DNA of 8,363 nt from an uncultured Acetobacteraceae bacterium (lineage in GTDB: Bacteria; Pseudomonadota; Alphaproteobacteria; Acetobacterales; Acetobacteraceae): assembly GCA_903839965.1 (NCBI GenBank), contig CAIMEK010000273.1, positions 1 through 8,363 of the forward strand, read 5' to 3'. The position numbers were made by a program, and so were the translations under genes. Below are positions 1-5,022 of the stretch, in pieces; the stretch's first letter is position 1, and each line of letters starts with the position of its first letter. The notes below the pieces were generated by a model that was given only the letters and a program-made list of their open reading frames with translations, had not been told where the DNA came from and did no database searches.

Positions 1-103
1 GGCCGGGGCGGCCGGTTTCGGCCGGCGGATAGGCGGTCGGGGCGGTCGGCGCGCAGGCGGCAAGGCAGAGCAGGCCGGTCAGCACCAGCGCGAAACGCAT
101 CAT
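1..103 (-). CDS. Small lipoprotein, N-terminal part only (runs off the left edge)
   Basis: The reverse strand opens with two consecutive ATG codons (103 and 100) and stays open to the window edge, giving about 34 residues. Residues 3-16 form a classic lipoprotein signal: one Arg, a hydrophobic core (FALVLTGLLCL) and a lipobox L-A-A-C with Cys17 as the expected lipidation site. The mature part starts Ala/Pro/Thr-rich (APTAPTAYPP), typical of a flexible tether behind the lipid anchor. A Shine-Dalgarno sequence GGGAGAG (complement of 112-118) lies 8 nt before the first ATG, which supports this start. The gene diverges from the transglycosylase lipoprotein at 410. The product would be membrane-anchored on the periplasmic side. 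The functional domain lies outside the window, so no role can be assigned. Confidence 0.75.
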   Translation of the reverse strand, partial: MMRFALVLTGLLCLAACAPTAPTAYPPAETGRPG

Positions 104-129
104 GTGTCCGGCTCTCCCACACCGCGCCC

Positions 130-149
130 GTCGTCACGAAGTCGTCACG
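130..149. repeat. Tandem 9-bp direct repeat, 11-bp period
   Basis: GTCGTCACG occurs at 130-138 and again, identical, at 141-149, separated by AA. Copies start 11 bp apart, about one helical turn, so a dimeric protein could contact both on the same DNA face. The pair lies 27-46 bp upstream of the minus-strand lipoprotein start. Half-site direct repeats with 11-bp period are the known geometry of OmpR/PhoB-type response-regulator sites. That this one is an operator is inference, since two 9-mers in GC-rich DNA could be chance. Confidence 0.4.
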
Positions 150-215
150 GTCGCCGCGCACACAACCGCTAGCACATTTGCTGCCGGAGAAACCACCATC
201 TCTGCGATCGGGTCG

Positions 216-232
216 AAAATGCCGCTCATTTT
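216..232. promoter_or_regulatory. Possible operator palindrome
   Basis: AAAATG-CCGCT-CATTTT is a perfect inverted repeat with 6-bp arms and a 5-bp centre. It sits in the AT-richer middle of the divergent spacer. It is too short and not followed by a T-run, so a terminator is unlikely. A dimer-binding operator is possible but nothing identifies the regulator. Confidence 0.25.
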
Positions 233-393
233 GTGGAACGTGTTGCCTTCAAGAGCGAACTGGATTAATGGGTTAGGTCCGGGTCCTGATGGACTCACTC
301 AAGGATGCACCGCAAGCACCGTACATTGGTGCCCGCTGTGATGGCCGCCCGGGCGGCCCTGCAACCGGCCGGTCACGCCGACCGCGTCATGAC

Positions 394-398
394 GGAGG
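394..398 (+). promoter_or_regulatory. Ribosome binding site that favours the 410 start of the transglycosylase
   Basis: GGAGG lies 11 nt before the ATG at 410. In-frame ATGs at 305 and 389 lack a suitably spaced purine-rich site: AAGG directly abuts the 305 ATG, and nothing precedes 389. The spacing at 410 is slightly long but acceptable. Confidence 0.45.
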
Positions 399-409
399 CC
401 CGCGACGAC

Positions 410-1555
410 ATGCCGTCCTGCACCCGTGCGAAGCCTGGTTCAATCCGCCTGAGCGCGTCAACCCTGCGCCTGCTGGCCTGTCTGACCACCCTGGCGCTGC
501 TCTCGGCCTGCGCGTCGCACAACGGCCCGCGCATGAGCGCCAGCCAGGAGGCGGCCCAGTACCAGTCCCGCGCCCGCGGCAACTACAAGCCGCCCGGCCC
601 GCCCTCGGATCCCTGGGGCCCCTATATCGTCGAGGCATCGCAGCGCTACGACATACCCGAGCGATGGGTTCGCGAGGTCATGCGGGTCGAATCCAGCGGC
701 AAGGTGATGGACACCTCCGGCGCCGGCGCGATGGGCCTGATGCAGGTGATGCCGGGCACCTTCGACGAACTGCGCGCCCGCTACGGCCTCGGCGAAGACC
801 CGTACGACCCGCACGACAACCTGATGGCCGGCACCGCCTACCTGCGCGAGATGTACAACATCTACGGCTTCCCCGGCTTTCTGGCGGCCTACAACGCCGG
901 CCCGGCGCGGCTCGACGACTACCTGACGCGCAACCGCCCGCTGCCCGACGAAACCCGCCGCTACGTCGCCAAGATCGGTCCCAACATCGCCGGCATCGAA
1001 CCCAACCAGCCCAGCTCGGCGTCCGCCACCGCCATGAACCAGTTGCCGCTGAACATTCCGGCCGGGCCGCGCTACCCGCATCGCCGCGGGGCGCCGGTGG
1101 CGCTGGCGGAGAACCGGACGACCCGTCCGGCGCAGGAACGTTCGGTGCAGACCGCCGCGCTGGTCGAACCGCCGCGCCTCAGCTCGCCGCCGGTCTACGT
1201 CCCGCCCCCGGCTGCCTCGCACGGCGGATTCCGCCTGATCAGCCCCGCCATGGCCGAGGCGATGCCGCTGCGCGCCGCCGGCGCGACCGGGCCAGCCAAC
1301 TGGGCCATCCAGGTCGGCGCCTTCAGCAACGAAGGCCAGGCGCAGGCGGCGGCCGAGGCGGCGCGCAGCCAGGCGCACGACCTGCTCGGCCGCGCCCGTC
1401 CCGCGGTCGGTGCCGTGCGCGTCGCCAACAACACCCTGTTCCGCGCCCGGCTGACCGGGCTCTCGCGCGAGGGCGCGACCCAGGCCTGCGAGCGGCTCGG
1501 CCACGGCCGCGGCCGCGCCGGCTGCATCGTGCTGTCGCCGGAATCGCAGGGCTGA
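410..1555 (+). CDS. Lytic transglycosylase lipoprotein with SLT and C-terminal SPOR domain
   Basis: The 381-residue product (start 410) begins with a lipoprotein signal ending in lipobox L-S-A-C, so Cys34 should be lipidated and the protein anchored in an envelope membrane facing the periplasm. Residues about 70-170 form a family-1 lytic transglycosylase (SLT/lysozyme-like) domain: catalytic Glu94 in RVESSG, then GLMQVMP (109-115) and AAYNAGP (159-165). Such enzymes cleave the MurNAc-GlcNAc bond of peptidoglycan and leave 1,6-anhydro ends. A Pro/Ala-rich linker (about 190-295) leads to a SPOR domain at about 297-381 (WAIQVGAFSNEGQA, then FRARLTGL). SPOR domains are known to bind glycan strands stripped of peptides at the division septum. 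The inferred role is a septal or remodelling transglycosylase. Upstream in-frame ATGs at 305 and 389 are alternative starts but would put a long non-signal extension before the lipobox. Confidence 0.9.
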   Translation: MPSCTRAKPGSIRLSASTLRLLACLTTLALLSACASHNGPRMSASQEAAQYQSRARGNYKPPGPPSDPWGPYIVEASQRYDIPERWVREVMRVESSGKVMDTSGAGAMGLMQVMPGTFDELRARYGLGEDPYDPHDNLMAGTAYLREMYNIYGFPGFLAAYNAGPARLDDYLTRNRPLPDETRRYVAKIGPNIAGIEPNQPSSASATAMNQLPLNIPAGPRYPHRRGAPVALAENRTTRPAQERSVQTAALVEPPRLSSPPVYVPPPAASHGGFRLISPAMAEAMPLRAAGATGPANWAIQVGAFSNEGQAQAAAEAARSQAHDLLGRARPAVGAVRVANNTLFRARLTGLSREGATQACERLGHGRGRAGCIVLSPESQG

Positions 1556-1602
1556 GCCGCCGCCCGATCGGCCGGCCGGGTCGGACACTTCGCCGATGCG
1601 AC

Positions 1603-1808
1603 TGCGCGAGGATCGCCACGACGCCACCGTCGTGCCGGCGCCGGAGCATCCCGCCCGCCGCAACGCGCTGGCAATAACCAGGTCGTTTCTCTCCCAGGGC
1701 CTCGGCGACGCGTTGGAATGGGAACGCAACGTGCGGTCGATGCTGGTGCGCACGCCCGACCACGCGGCAGGCAAGGCGGCATTCCGCAAGCAACGGCCGG
1801 CGCAATTC
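1603..1808 (+). pseudogene. Relic of the C-terminal end of an enoyl-CoA hydratase/isomerase
   Basis: From 1662 to 1808 one plus frame reads ALAITRSFLSQG, then LEWERNVRSML, then TPDHAAGKAAFRKQRPAQF. This is the pattern of the last 50 residues of crotonase-superfamily enoyl-CoA hydratases (a helix starting LA-x-TK, an acidic helix, then TxDxxEGxxAFxEKRxPxF). A second fragment in another frame at 1606-1632 reads ARIATTPPS and fits the helix normally just before it, suggesting a frame-breaking insertion between the two. The active-site region and start are absent, and there is no stop at the usual place after the KRPxF end. Third codon positions carry more A/T (GCA, ATA, TTT, GAA, CAA) than neighbouring genes, consistent with decay. 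It would have acted in fatty-acid or acyl-CoA oxidation. This is recognition by eye from family memory. An alternative is a chance resemblance, but the ordered match over about 50 residues argues against that. Confidence 0.6.
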
Positions 1809-1956
1809 GGGCGCCGCCGACCAGGCGGGCAGGGCGGGCGGCGCGGGACGGCTGCCGCCGACGACTCGTTGCTTCGCCGCAGGGCGCGCGCCCCTCGCTC
1901 GACGTAAGAATCGCGACAAATAGTGCATTCGCAAGCAATAAATCGCGTTTACTGTC

Positions 1957-1987
1957 TTGACGGGACTCGCAAGATTTGCAGTAGTAC
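1957..1987 (+). promoter_or_regulatory. Candidate promoter of mucR
   Basis: TTGACG at 1957-1962 is a good -35 hexamer. The matching -10 region (about 1980-1987, AGTAGTAC) is poor, as is common in alphaproteobacteria. It lies in the AT-richer segment about 50-80 bp before the mucR start and overlaps the TCGCAAG repeat and the GCAA/TTGC inverted repeat. Ros/MucR proteins are known to bind AT-rich DNA and often repress their own gene, so this segment is the obvious place for autoregulation (inference). Confidence 0.35.
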
Positions 1988-2037
1988 CCGTTTGATGGTG
2001 GCTGCGTTGTGCTGCCGCCCAGGCAATGGTTGGTGAT

Positions 2038-2514
2038 ATGTCAGGTCAAGCCGAAGCCGATCTGTTCCGCCGGCTGACGGTGCAGATCGTGGCCGCGCAC
2101 GTGGCCCACAACAAGCTGGAGGGCAGCGATGTACCGCAGCTCATCGAGACCGTGCACAAGGCGCTGGCCAGCCTCGGCAAGGTGACGGAGGAGCCGGCGA
2201 AGCCGGAGCCCGCCGTGCCGGTGCGGAAATCCGTATTCCCCGACTATGTCATCTGCCTGGAAGACGGCAAGAAGCTGAAGATGCTGAAGCGGCATCTGAA
2301 GACCGCCTACAACATGACCCCCGACCAGTACCGGACGAAATGGGGGCTGAGCCGCGAATACCCGATGGTGGCGCCCAACTACGCCGAACCTCGCTCCTCG
2401 CTCGCCCGCAAGATCGGCCTCGGCCGCCGCGCCGGGACCGCCGCCCCGCCCGCAGCCCCGGCCCCGGCGAAGGTTCCGGCCAAGCGTGGGCGCAAGCCCG
2501 CCGCGGCGAAGTAA
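2038..2514 (+). CDS. mucR: MucR/Ros-family transcriptional regulator
   Basis: The 158-residue product matches the Ros/MucR family in length and layout. It has an N-terminal helical region (RRLTVQIVAAHVAHNKL, then VPQLIETVHKAL) known to mediate oligomerisation. After a Pro-rich linker comes the C-terminal prokaryotic zinc-finger DNA-binding domain from about 66 to 131 (VICLEDGKKLKMLKRHL, MTPDQYRTKWGL, YPMVAPNYAEPRSSLAR, KIGLG). Known members are global regulators of exopolysaccharide, motility, virulence and cell-cycle genes and act as H-NS-like silencers. In the classical Cys-x2-Cys-x9-His-x4-His site the positions here are Cys73, Asp76, His86 and Tyr91, so two ligands are replaced. Ala/Pro-rich residues 132-148 lead to a basic AT-hook-like tail (KRGRKP, 149-154). 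An in-frame ATG at 2026 is an alternative start; neither has a strong ribosome site. I chose 2038 because MSGQ... resembles family N-termini. A strong hairpin follows, so it is probably monocistronic. Confidence 0.9.
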   Translation: MSGQAEADLFRRLTVQIVAAHVAHNKLEGSDVPQLIETVHKALASLGKVTEEPAKPEPAVPVRKSVFPDYVICLEDGKKLKMLKRHLKTAYNMTPDQYRTKWGLSREYPMVAPNYAEPRSSLARKIGLGRRAGTAAPPAAPAPAKVPAKRGRKPAAAK

Positions 2515-2540
2515 CAGTACCCGACCACACTCGGCGCCAC

Positions 2541-2577
2541 AGGGCGGCAATGCGTGCAAGGCGCATTGCCGCCCTTT
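2541..2577 (+). terminator. Rho-independent terminator after mucR
   Basis: A perfect 14-bp stem (AGGGCGGCAATGCG at 2541-2554 with its complement at 2562-2575) encloses a 7-nt loop and ends in TTT. The T-run is short, but stem length and GC content make it the clearest hairpin in the window. It starts 26 nt after the mucR stop and ends about 25 nt before the permease start, so it insulates the two genes. Confidence 0.75.
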
Positions 2578-2601
2578 CGCTGTCTGGTCAGCATCACCGG
2601 C

Positions 2602-3534
2602 ATGAACGCACACCCGCGGCGCCAGCACGACCGGCTCGACGGCGTGGCCATTGCCGTGGTCACGGTACTTTGCGCGCTGTGGGGCATCCAGCAGGTGGCG
2701 GTGAAGGTGACCATCGCCGGCGGCCTGCCGCCGCTGCTGCAGGGCGCGCTGCGGCATGGCATCGCCGCCGTCCTGGTCTGCCTCCTGGTGCTCGCGCGCC
2801 AGGGCGTTGCCGGGCTGCTGGCCCTGTTCCGCTTCGATGCCGCCACCGGGCCCTGTCTGTTGGTGGGCACCCTGTTCGCCGTGGAGTTCGTCTTCCTGTT
2901 TCCCGGGCTGAACCTCACCACCGCCTCGCGCGGCGTCATTTTCCTCTACTCGGCCCCGTTCTTCACCGTGCTCGGTGTCCATCTTTTCGTGCCGGTCGAG
3001 CGGCTTAAGCCGCGCCAGGTCCTCGGGCTGCTGATCGCCTTCGCCGGCGTGGCCGCCGCGTTCTTCGACGGGCTGGCGGCCGGCGGCGGCAGCACCACCG
3101 GCGACCTGCTGTGCCTGGTGGCCGGCGCCCTCTGGGGCGCCACCAACGTCGTGGTGCGGTCCAGTCCCGGCATGCTGCGCGCCCCGCCGGAGAAAATGCT
3201 GCTCTACCAGCTCGCCGCTTCCGCGCCGATGATGCTGGCGGCTTCGCTGCTCATCGGCGAGCACACGGTCTGGGCCGCCATCACGCCGCTGGCCTGGACC
3301 GGGCTGTTCTACCAGACCGTGGTGGTTGCCTTCGCCAGCTACCTGGCCTGGGTCTGGCTGATCCTGGCCTACCCGGCCGGCGGGCTGGCCGGGTTCACTT
3401 TTCTCACGCCGCTGTTCGGCATCCTGGCGGGCGTGCTGCTGTTGGGCGAACCCATGACCCCGGCTCTGCTCGCCGGCCTGACGGCGATCGCCGTCGGCCT
3501 GCCGCTGCTCAACAGCAAGGGAGGCAAACCATGA
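2602..3534 (+). CDS. DMT-superfamily EamA transporter
   Basis: The 310-residue, very hydrophobic protein has the two-repeat EamA layout of about ten membrane helices. The first repeat is about 15-150, starting VVTVLCALWGIQQVAVK, with LNLTTASRGVIFLYSAPFFTVL in the middle. The second is about 166-306, starting GDLLCLVAGALWGATNVVVR and ending LGEPMTPALLAGLTAIAVGLPLLN. Family members are inner-membrane exporters or permeases of amino acids, nucleosides or other metabolites; the substrate cannot be read from sequence. An in-frame GTG at 2554 would extend it, but that codon lies in the terminator stem, so ATG 2602 is preferred. No clear Shine-Dalgarno precedes it. Its stop overlaps the next gene's start by 4 bp (ATGA), which implies co-translation and hints that the transported compound relates to the ATC-hydrolase-like enzyme (inference). 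Confidence 0.88.
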   Translation: MNAHPRRQHDRLDGVAIAVVTVLCALWGIQQVAVKVTIAGGLPPLLQGALRHGIAAVLVCLLVLARQGVAGLLALFRFDAATGPCLLVGTLFAVEFVFLFPGLNLTTASRGVIFLYSAPFFTVLGVHLFVPVERLKPRQVLGLLIAFAGVAAAFFDGLAAGGGSTTGDLLCLVAGALWGATNVVVRSSPGMLRAPPEKMLLYQLAASAPMMLAASLLIGEHTVWAAITPLAWTGLFYQTVVVAFASYLAWVWLILAYPAGGLAGFTFLTPLFGILAGVLLLGEPMTPALLAGLTAIAVGLPLLNSKGGKP

Positions 3535-3998
3535 CGGACAGCATGCCCATCCTCACGCGCCGCCGCATCGAGGCCGAGTTCGCCCGCGGCATCTACGAGG
3601 AGATGCGCACCGAACTGGGCGAGCCGGCGGCCCGGCGCATCCTGGCCGCGGCGATCGTCCGCATGGCCAGGGATGCCGGTGCGCGTGCCGCCGGCGAGGC
3701 TCCCGGCGGCACTCCCGACCTCGACAGCTTCCGCGCCATCCAGCAGCTATGGAACGCCGAGGACGCGCTCAGCACCGAGGTGCTGGAGTCCACCCCCACC
3801 ACGTTCAACTTCAACGTCACCCGCTGCCGCTACGCCGAGATGTACCGCGCCATGGGGCTGGCGGAACTCGGTGCCGTGCTGTCGTGCAACCGCGACGCCT
3901 CGTTCTGCGAAGGCTACGACCCTGGGCTGAAGCTCACGCGCACGCACACGCTGATGGACGGAGCCACGCATTGCGACTTCCGCTACCGCCGCGCGTAG
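3531..3998 (+). CDS. L-2-amino-thiazoline-4-carboxylic acid (ATC) hydrolase-like protein
   Basis: The 155-residue soluble protein resembles the ATC hydrolase family. The founding enzyme opens the thiazoline ring of L-ATC to N-carbamoyl-L-cysteine on the way to L-cysteine in pseudomonads; most family members have no tested function. Family-like features are an N-terminal helical region (about 8-50), then NVTRCRYAEMYRAMGL (95-110), the Cys/Asp motif SCNRDASFCEGY (118-129), and the C-terminal THTLMDGATHCDFRY (138-152) with His147, Cys148 and Asp149. The conserved Cys, Asp and His residues are candidate catalytic or metal-binding residues. A strong ribosome site AGGGAGG (3518-3524) lies inside the permease's last codons, 6 nt before ATG 3531. 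Translation is probably coupled to that permease. The substrate here could be ATC or another cyclic sulfur or nitrogen compound. Confidence 0.8.
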   Translation: MTDSMPILTRRRIEAEFARGIYEEMRTELGEPAARRILAAAIVRMARDAGARAAGEAPGGTPDLDSFRAIQQLWNAEDALSTEVLESTPTTFNFNVTRCRYAEMYRAMGLAELGAVLSCNRDASFCEGYDPGLKLTRTHTLMDGATHCDFRYRRA

Positions 3999-4096
3999 AG
4001 CGTGATCGTTTGCGGCGGCCACGTCGGCAGGCGTGAATCGCGCCTTCCCTTCCGTGTTCTGAGCCGAGGGTCGGAACGCGCCGGGCACGCGCCGGT

Positions 4097-4587
4097 TCAG
4101 CCTCCCAGGTGGCGGGCCAGGAACGCCAGGCTGCGGCTCTGCGCCAGTTCCGCGTCGGGCGCACTGTAGCTGGCCCGCTCGTCGCAGCCGAAGCCGTGCT
4201 GGGCGCCCGGGTAGACGAAAATCTCCACGCCGGGTGCGGGTGGCCCCCCACCACGCCACCGTGCCGCCCCAGCAATAGCCGATGATGCCGATCGCCCGAT
4301 CGCCCAGCGAAGCGGCCGCCGGCTCGATGTCGGCCAGCACGCCGGCATCGGGCACTTTCCCCCGCAGGTCGCGTCCACGTGCGATGTCCGGTGCCGCATA
4401 GCCCAGTTCGACCCCCGGTTCGGCGCGATCGAACAGCGCCGGCGCCACCGCCGCGAAGGCGTCGCAGACCTGGCGCATGTGGTGGTTCACGCCGAAGATC
4501 TCCTGCACCACCACCAGGCCGCGCCTGGCCGTATCGGGGCCGACCCGCCAGGCCGAGAGTTGGGACCGTCAGCCGGATGCTGGTCAT
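4097..4587 (-). pseudogene. Dienelactone hydrolase family protein, frameshifted and internally deleted
   Basis: Pieces of one dienelactone hydrolase (alpha/beta hydrolase) lie in order in three reverse frames. The start (ATG 4587, with AAGGGGG 9 nt upstream) reads MTSIRLTVPT. The frame then shifts near 4557-4566 to one reading LSAWRVGPDT, RGLVVVQEIFGVNHHMRQVC, APALFDRAEPGVELGY and IGIIGYCWGGTVAWWGATR, where the nucleophile Cys is encoded at 4272-4274. Near 4238 it jumps to a third frame reading PGVEIFVYPGAQHGFGCDERASY, with the catalytic His, and ends FLARHLGG at stop 4097. About 50 residues usually present between these last two parts, including the catalytic Asp of the Cys-His-Asp triad, are missing. 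The middle part also seems about 5 residues short after VCDAFAA. A working enzyme is very unlikely. Intact members hydrolyse dienelactones in aromatic degradation or related esters. Sequencing error alone would not explain the 50-residue loss. Confidence 0.82.
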
Positions 4588-4637
4588 GGTCGTTGTCCCC
4601 CTTGCGTTGCGGTGTGTCCGACCCCCAGGATGGCGTC

Positions 4638-4829
4638 ATGGGCGAGATCGTCAATCTCCGCCAGGCCCGCAAGCGCCAGGACCAAGAGCGCCGCGACGCC
4701 GTGGCCGCCGCCAACCGCGCCAAACACGGGCGCACGGGGGCGGAGCGGCGGGCCGAGGCGCTGGAGGCCAAGCGTCGCGAGCGCGCCCATGAAGGCACCC
4801 GCCTGCAACCCGAGCCGAAGGAGCGTTGA
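4638..4829 (+). CDS. DUF4169-like small basic protein
   Basis: The 63-residue protein is hydrophilic and rich in Arg, Lys, Glu and Ala with no membrane segment. The N-terminus MGEIVNLRQARK and the following RAKHGRTGAERR match the DUF4169 family as I remember it, which is common in alphaproteobacteria and has no known function. Most of it is predicted by eye to be a single charged helix. AGGA at 4627-4630 lies 7 nt before the ATG. It ends 1 nt before the tautomerase ATG and its last codons carry that gene's ribosome site, so the two form a transcription unit. The unit diverges from the dienelactone hydrolase pseudogene across a 50-bp spacer. Confidence 0.75.
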   Translation: MGEIVNLRQARKRQDQERRDAVAAANRAKHGRTGAERRAEALEAKRRERAHEGTRLQPEPKER

Positions 4830-4830
4830 G

Positions 4831-5016
4831 ATGCCGGAAGTCTATGTCCACCTGCTCGAGGGCCGCACCGTCGAGCAGAAGCGCGCGCTGGTGGCTGCCA
4901 TCACCGACGCGGTGGTGGAGCACATCAAGGTTCCGCCCGAAGTGGTGATGGTCGAGATCCTCGATGTCCCGCGCCACAACAAGGCCAAGGCCGGCGTACT
5001 GTTCTGCGACCGCTAG
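4831..5016 (+). CDS. 4-oxalocrotonate tautomerase-family protein
   Basis: At 61 residues this is the normal size of a 4-OT subunit. After removal of Met the chain starts with Pro1, the catalytic base of the superfamily, in PEVYVHLLEGRTVEQKRAL. This is the beta-strand/helix start seen in 4-OT, with the conserved GR at 10-11. Known members are small hexamers that isomerise 2-hydroxymuconate-type keto-enols in aromatic catabolism, or catalyse related tautomerisations and dehalogenations. Arg39 of 4-OT is replaced by Met and no Phe is seen at the Phe50 position, so the substrate is probably not 2-hydroxymuconate (inference). AAGGAG (4818-4823) sits 7 nt before the ATG, within the preceding small gene. 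The stop lies only 6 bp from the end of the convergent M48 gene, with no hairpin between. Confidence 0.85.
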   Translation: MPEVYVHLLEGRTVEQKRALVAAITDAVVEHIKVPPEVVMVEILDVPRHNKAKAGVLFCDR

Positions 5017-5022
5017 CCCGGC

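Larger units (their letters stand above)
104..409. other. Divergent intergenic region between two lipoprotein genes
   Basis: About 300 bp separate the divergent starts at 103 and 410. The stretch is less GC-rich than its surroundings between about 160 and 270. It holds a 9-bp direct repeat (130-149), a 6-bp-arm palindrome (216-232) and a weak sigma70-like pair toward the plus-strand gene: TTGCCT at 243-248 and a TTAATG-like hexamer near 265-270, spacing about 16. The plus frame is open from an ATG at 102 and from an ATG at 305, but neither reading has a recognisable domain or a well-placed ribosome site. No RNA gene is recognised. Confidence 0.5.
1556..2037. other. Gene-poor stretch between transglycosylase and mucR
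   Basis: About 480 bp with no intact gene. The left half carries the enoyl-CoA hydratase relic described separately. From 1815 to 1900 it is very GC-rich, with low-complexity G/C runs and a 12-bp loop-less palindrome GGGCGCGCGCCC (1882-1893). From about 1905 to 2000 the base composition turns markedly AT-richer, as expected for the mucR promoter. That part has a repeated TCGCAAG heptamer (1929-1935 and 1967-1973) and a small inverted repeat GCAA-gat-TTGC (1969-1979). Long open frames on both strands here lack any protein-like composition and look like GC-driven artefacts. Confidence 0.5.

Noticed and set aside
134..229. Reverse-strand 31-codon frame starting MSGIFDPIAEMVV within the divergent spacer
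   Set aside because: It has no ribosome site and no recognised homology, and its start lies inside the 216-232 palindrome. Its hydrophobic stretch is short and could be chance.
235..260. GGAAC as an EcfG-type general stress promoter element upstream of the transglycosylase
   Set aside because: No CGTT-like -10 occurs at 16-18 bp spacing; the corresponding bases are GAAC. The same test fails for the GGAAC on the reverse strand upstream of lemA near 7176-7180.
102..341. Plus-strand 79-codon frame starting at 102
   Set aside because: It begins opposite the lipoprotein start, has no ribosome site, and its Pro/Thr/Trp mix shows no domain.
1882..1893. GGGCGCGCGCCC palindrome as a terminator of the transglycosylase gene
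   Set aside because: It has no loop and no T-run, lies over 300 bp after the stop, and such palindromes are frequent in GC-rich DNA.
458..1938. Long reverse-strand open frames opposite the transglycosylase and the following spacer
   Set aside because: Their composition (Arg, Gly, Ala runs without hydrophobic cores) is that of antisense frames in GC-rich coding DNA, and the plus strand holds a clear SLT-SPOR protein.
2041..3264. 407-codon reverse frame opposite mucR and the permease
   Set aside because: It is rich in His, Gln, Gly and Arg with no domain, and it runs antisense to two well-supported genes and through the terminator.
3999..4096. Search for a terminator between the convergent ATC-hydrolase gene and the dienelactone hydrolase pseudogene
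   Set aside because: There are only short GC-rich repeats (GCGCCGG twice near 4078-4095), arranged directly rather than inverted, and no T-run, so none was called.
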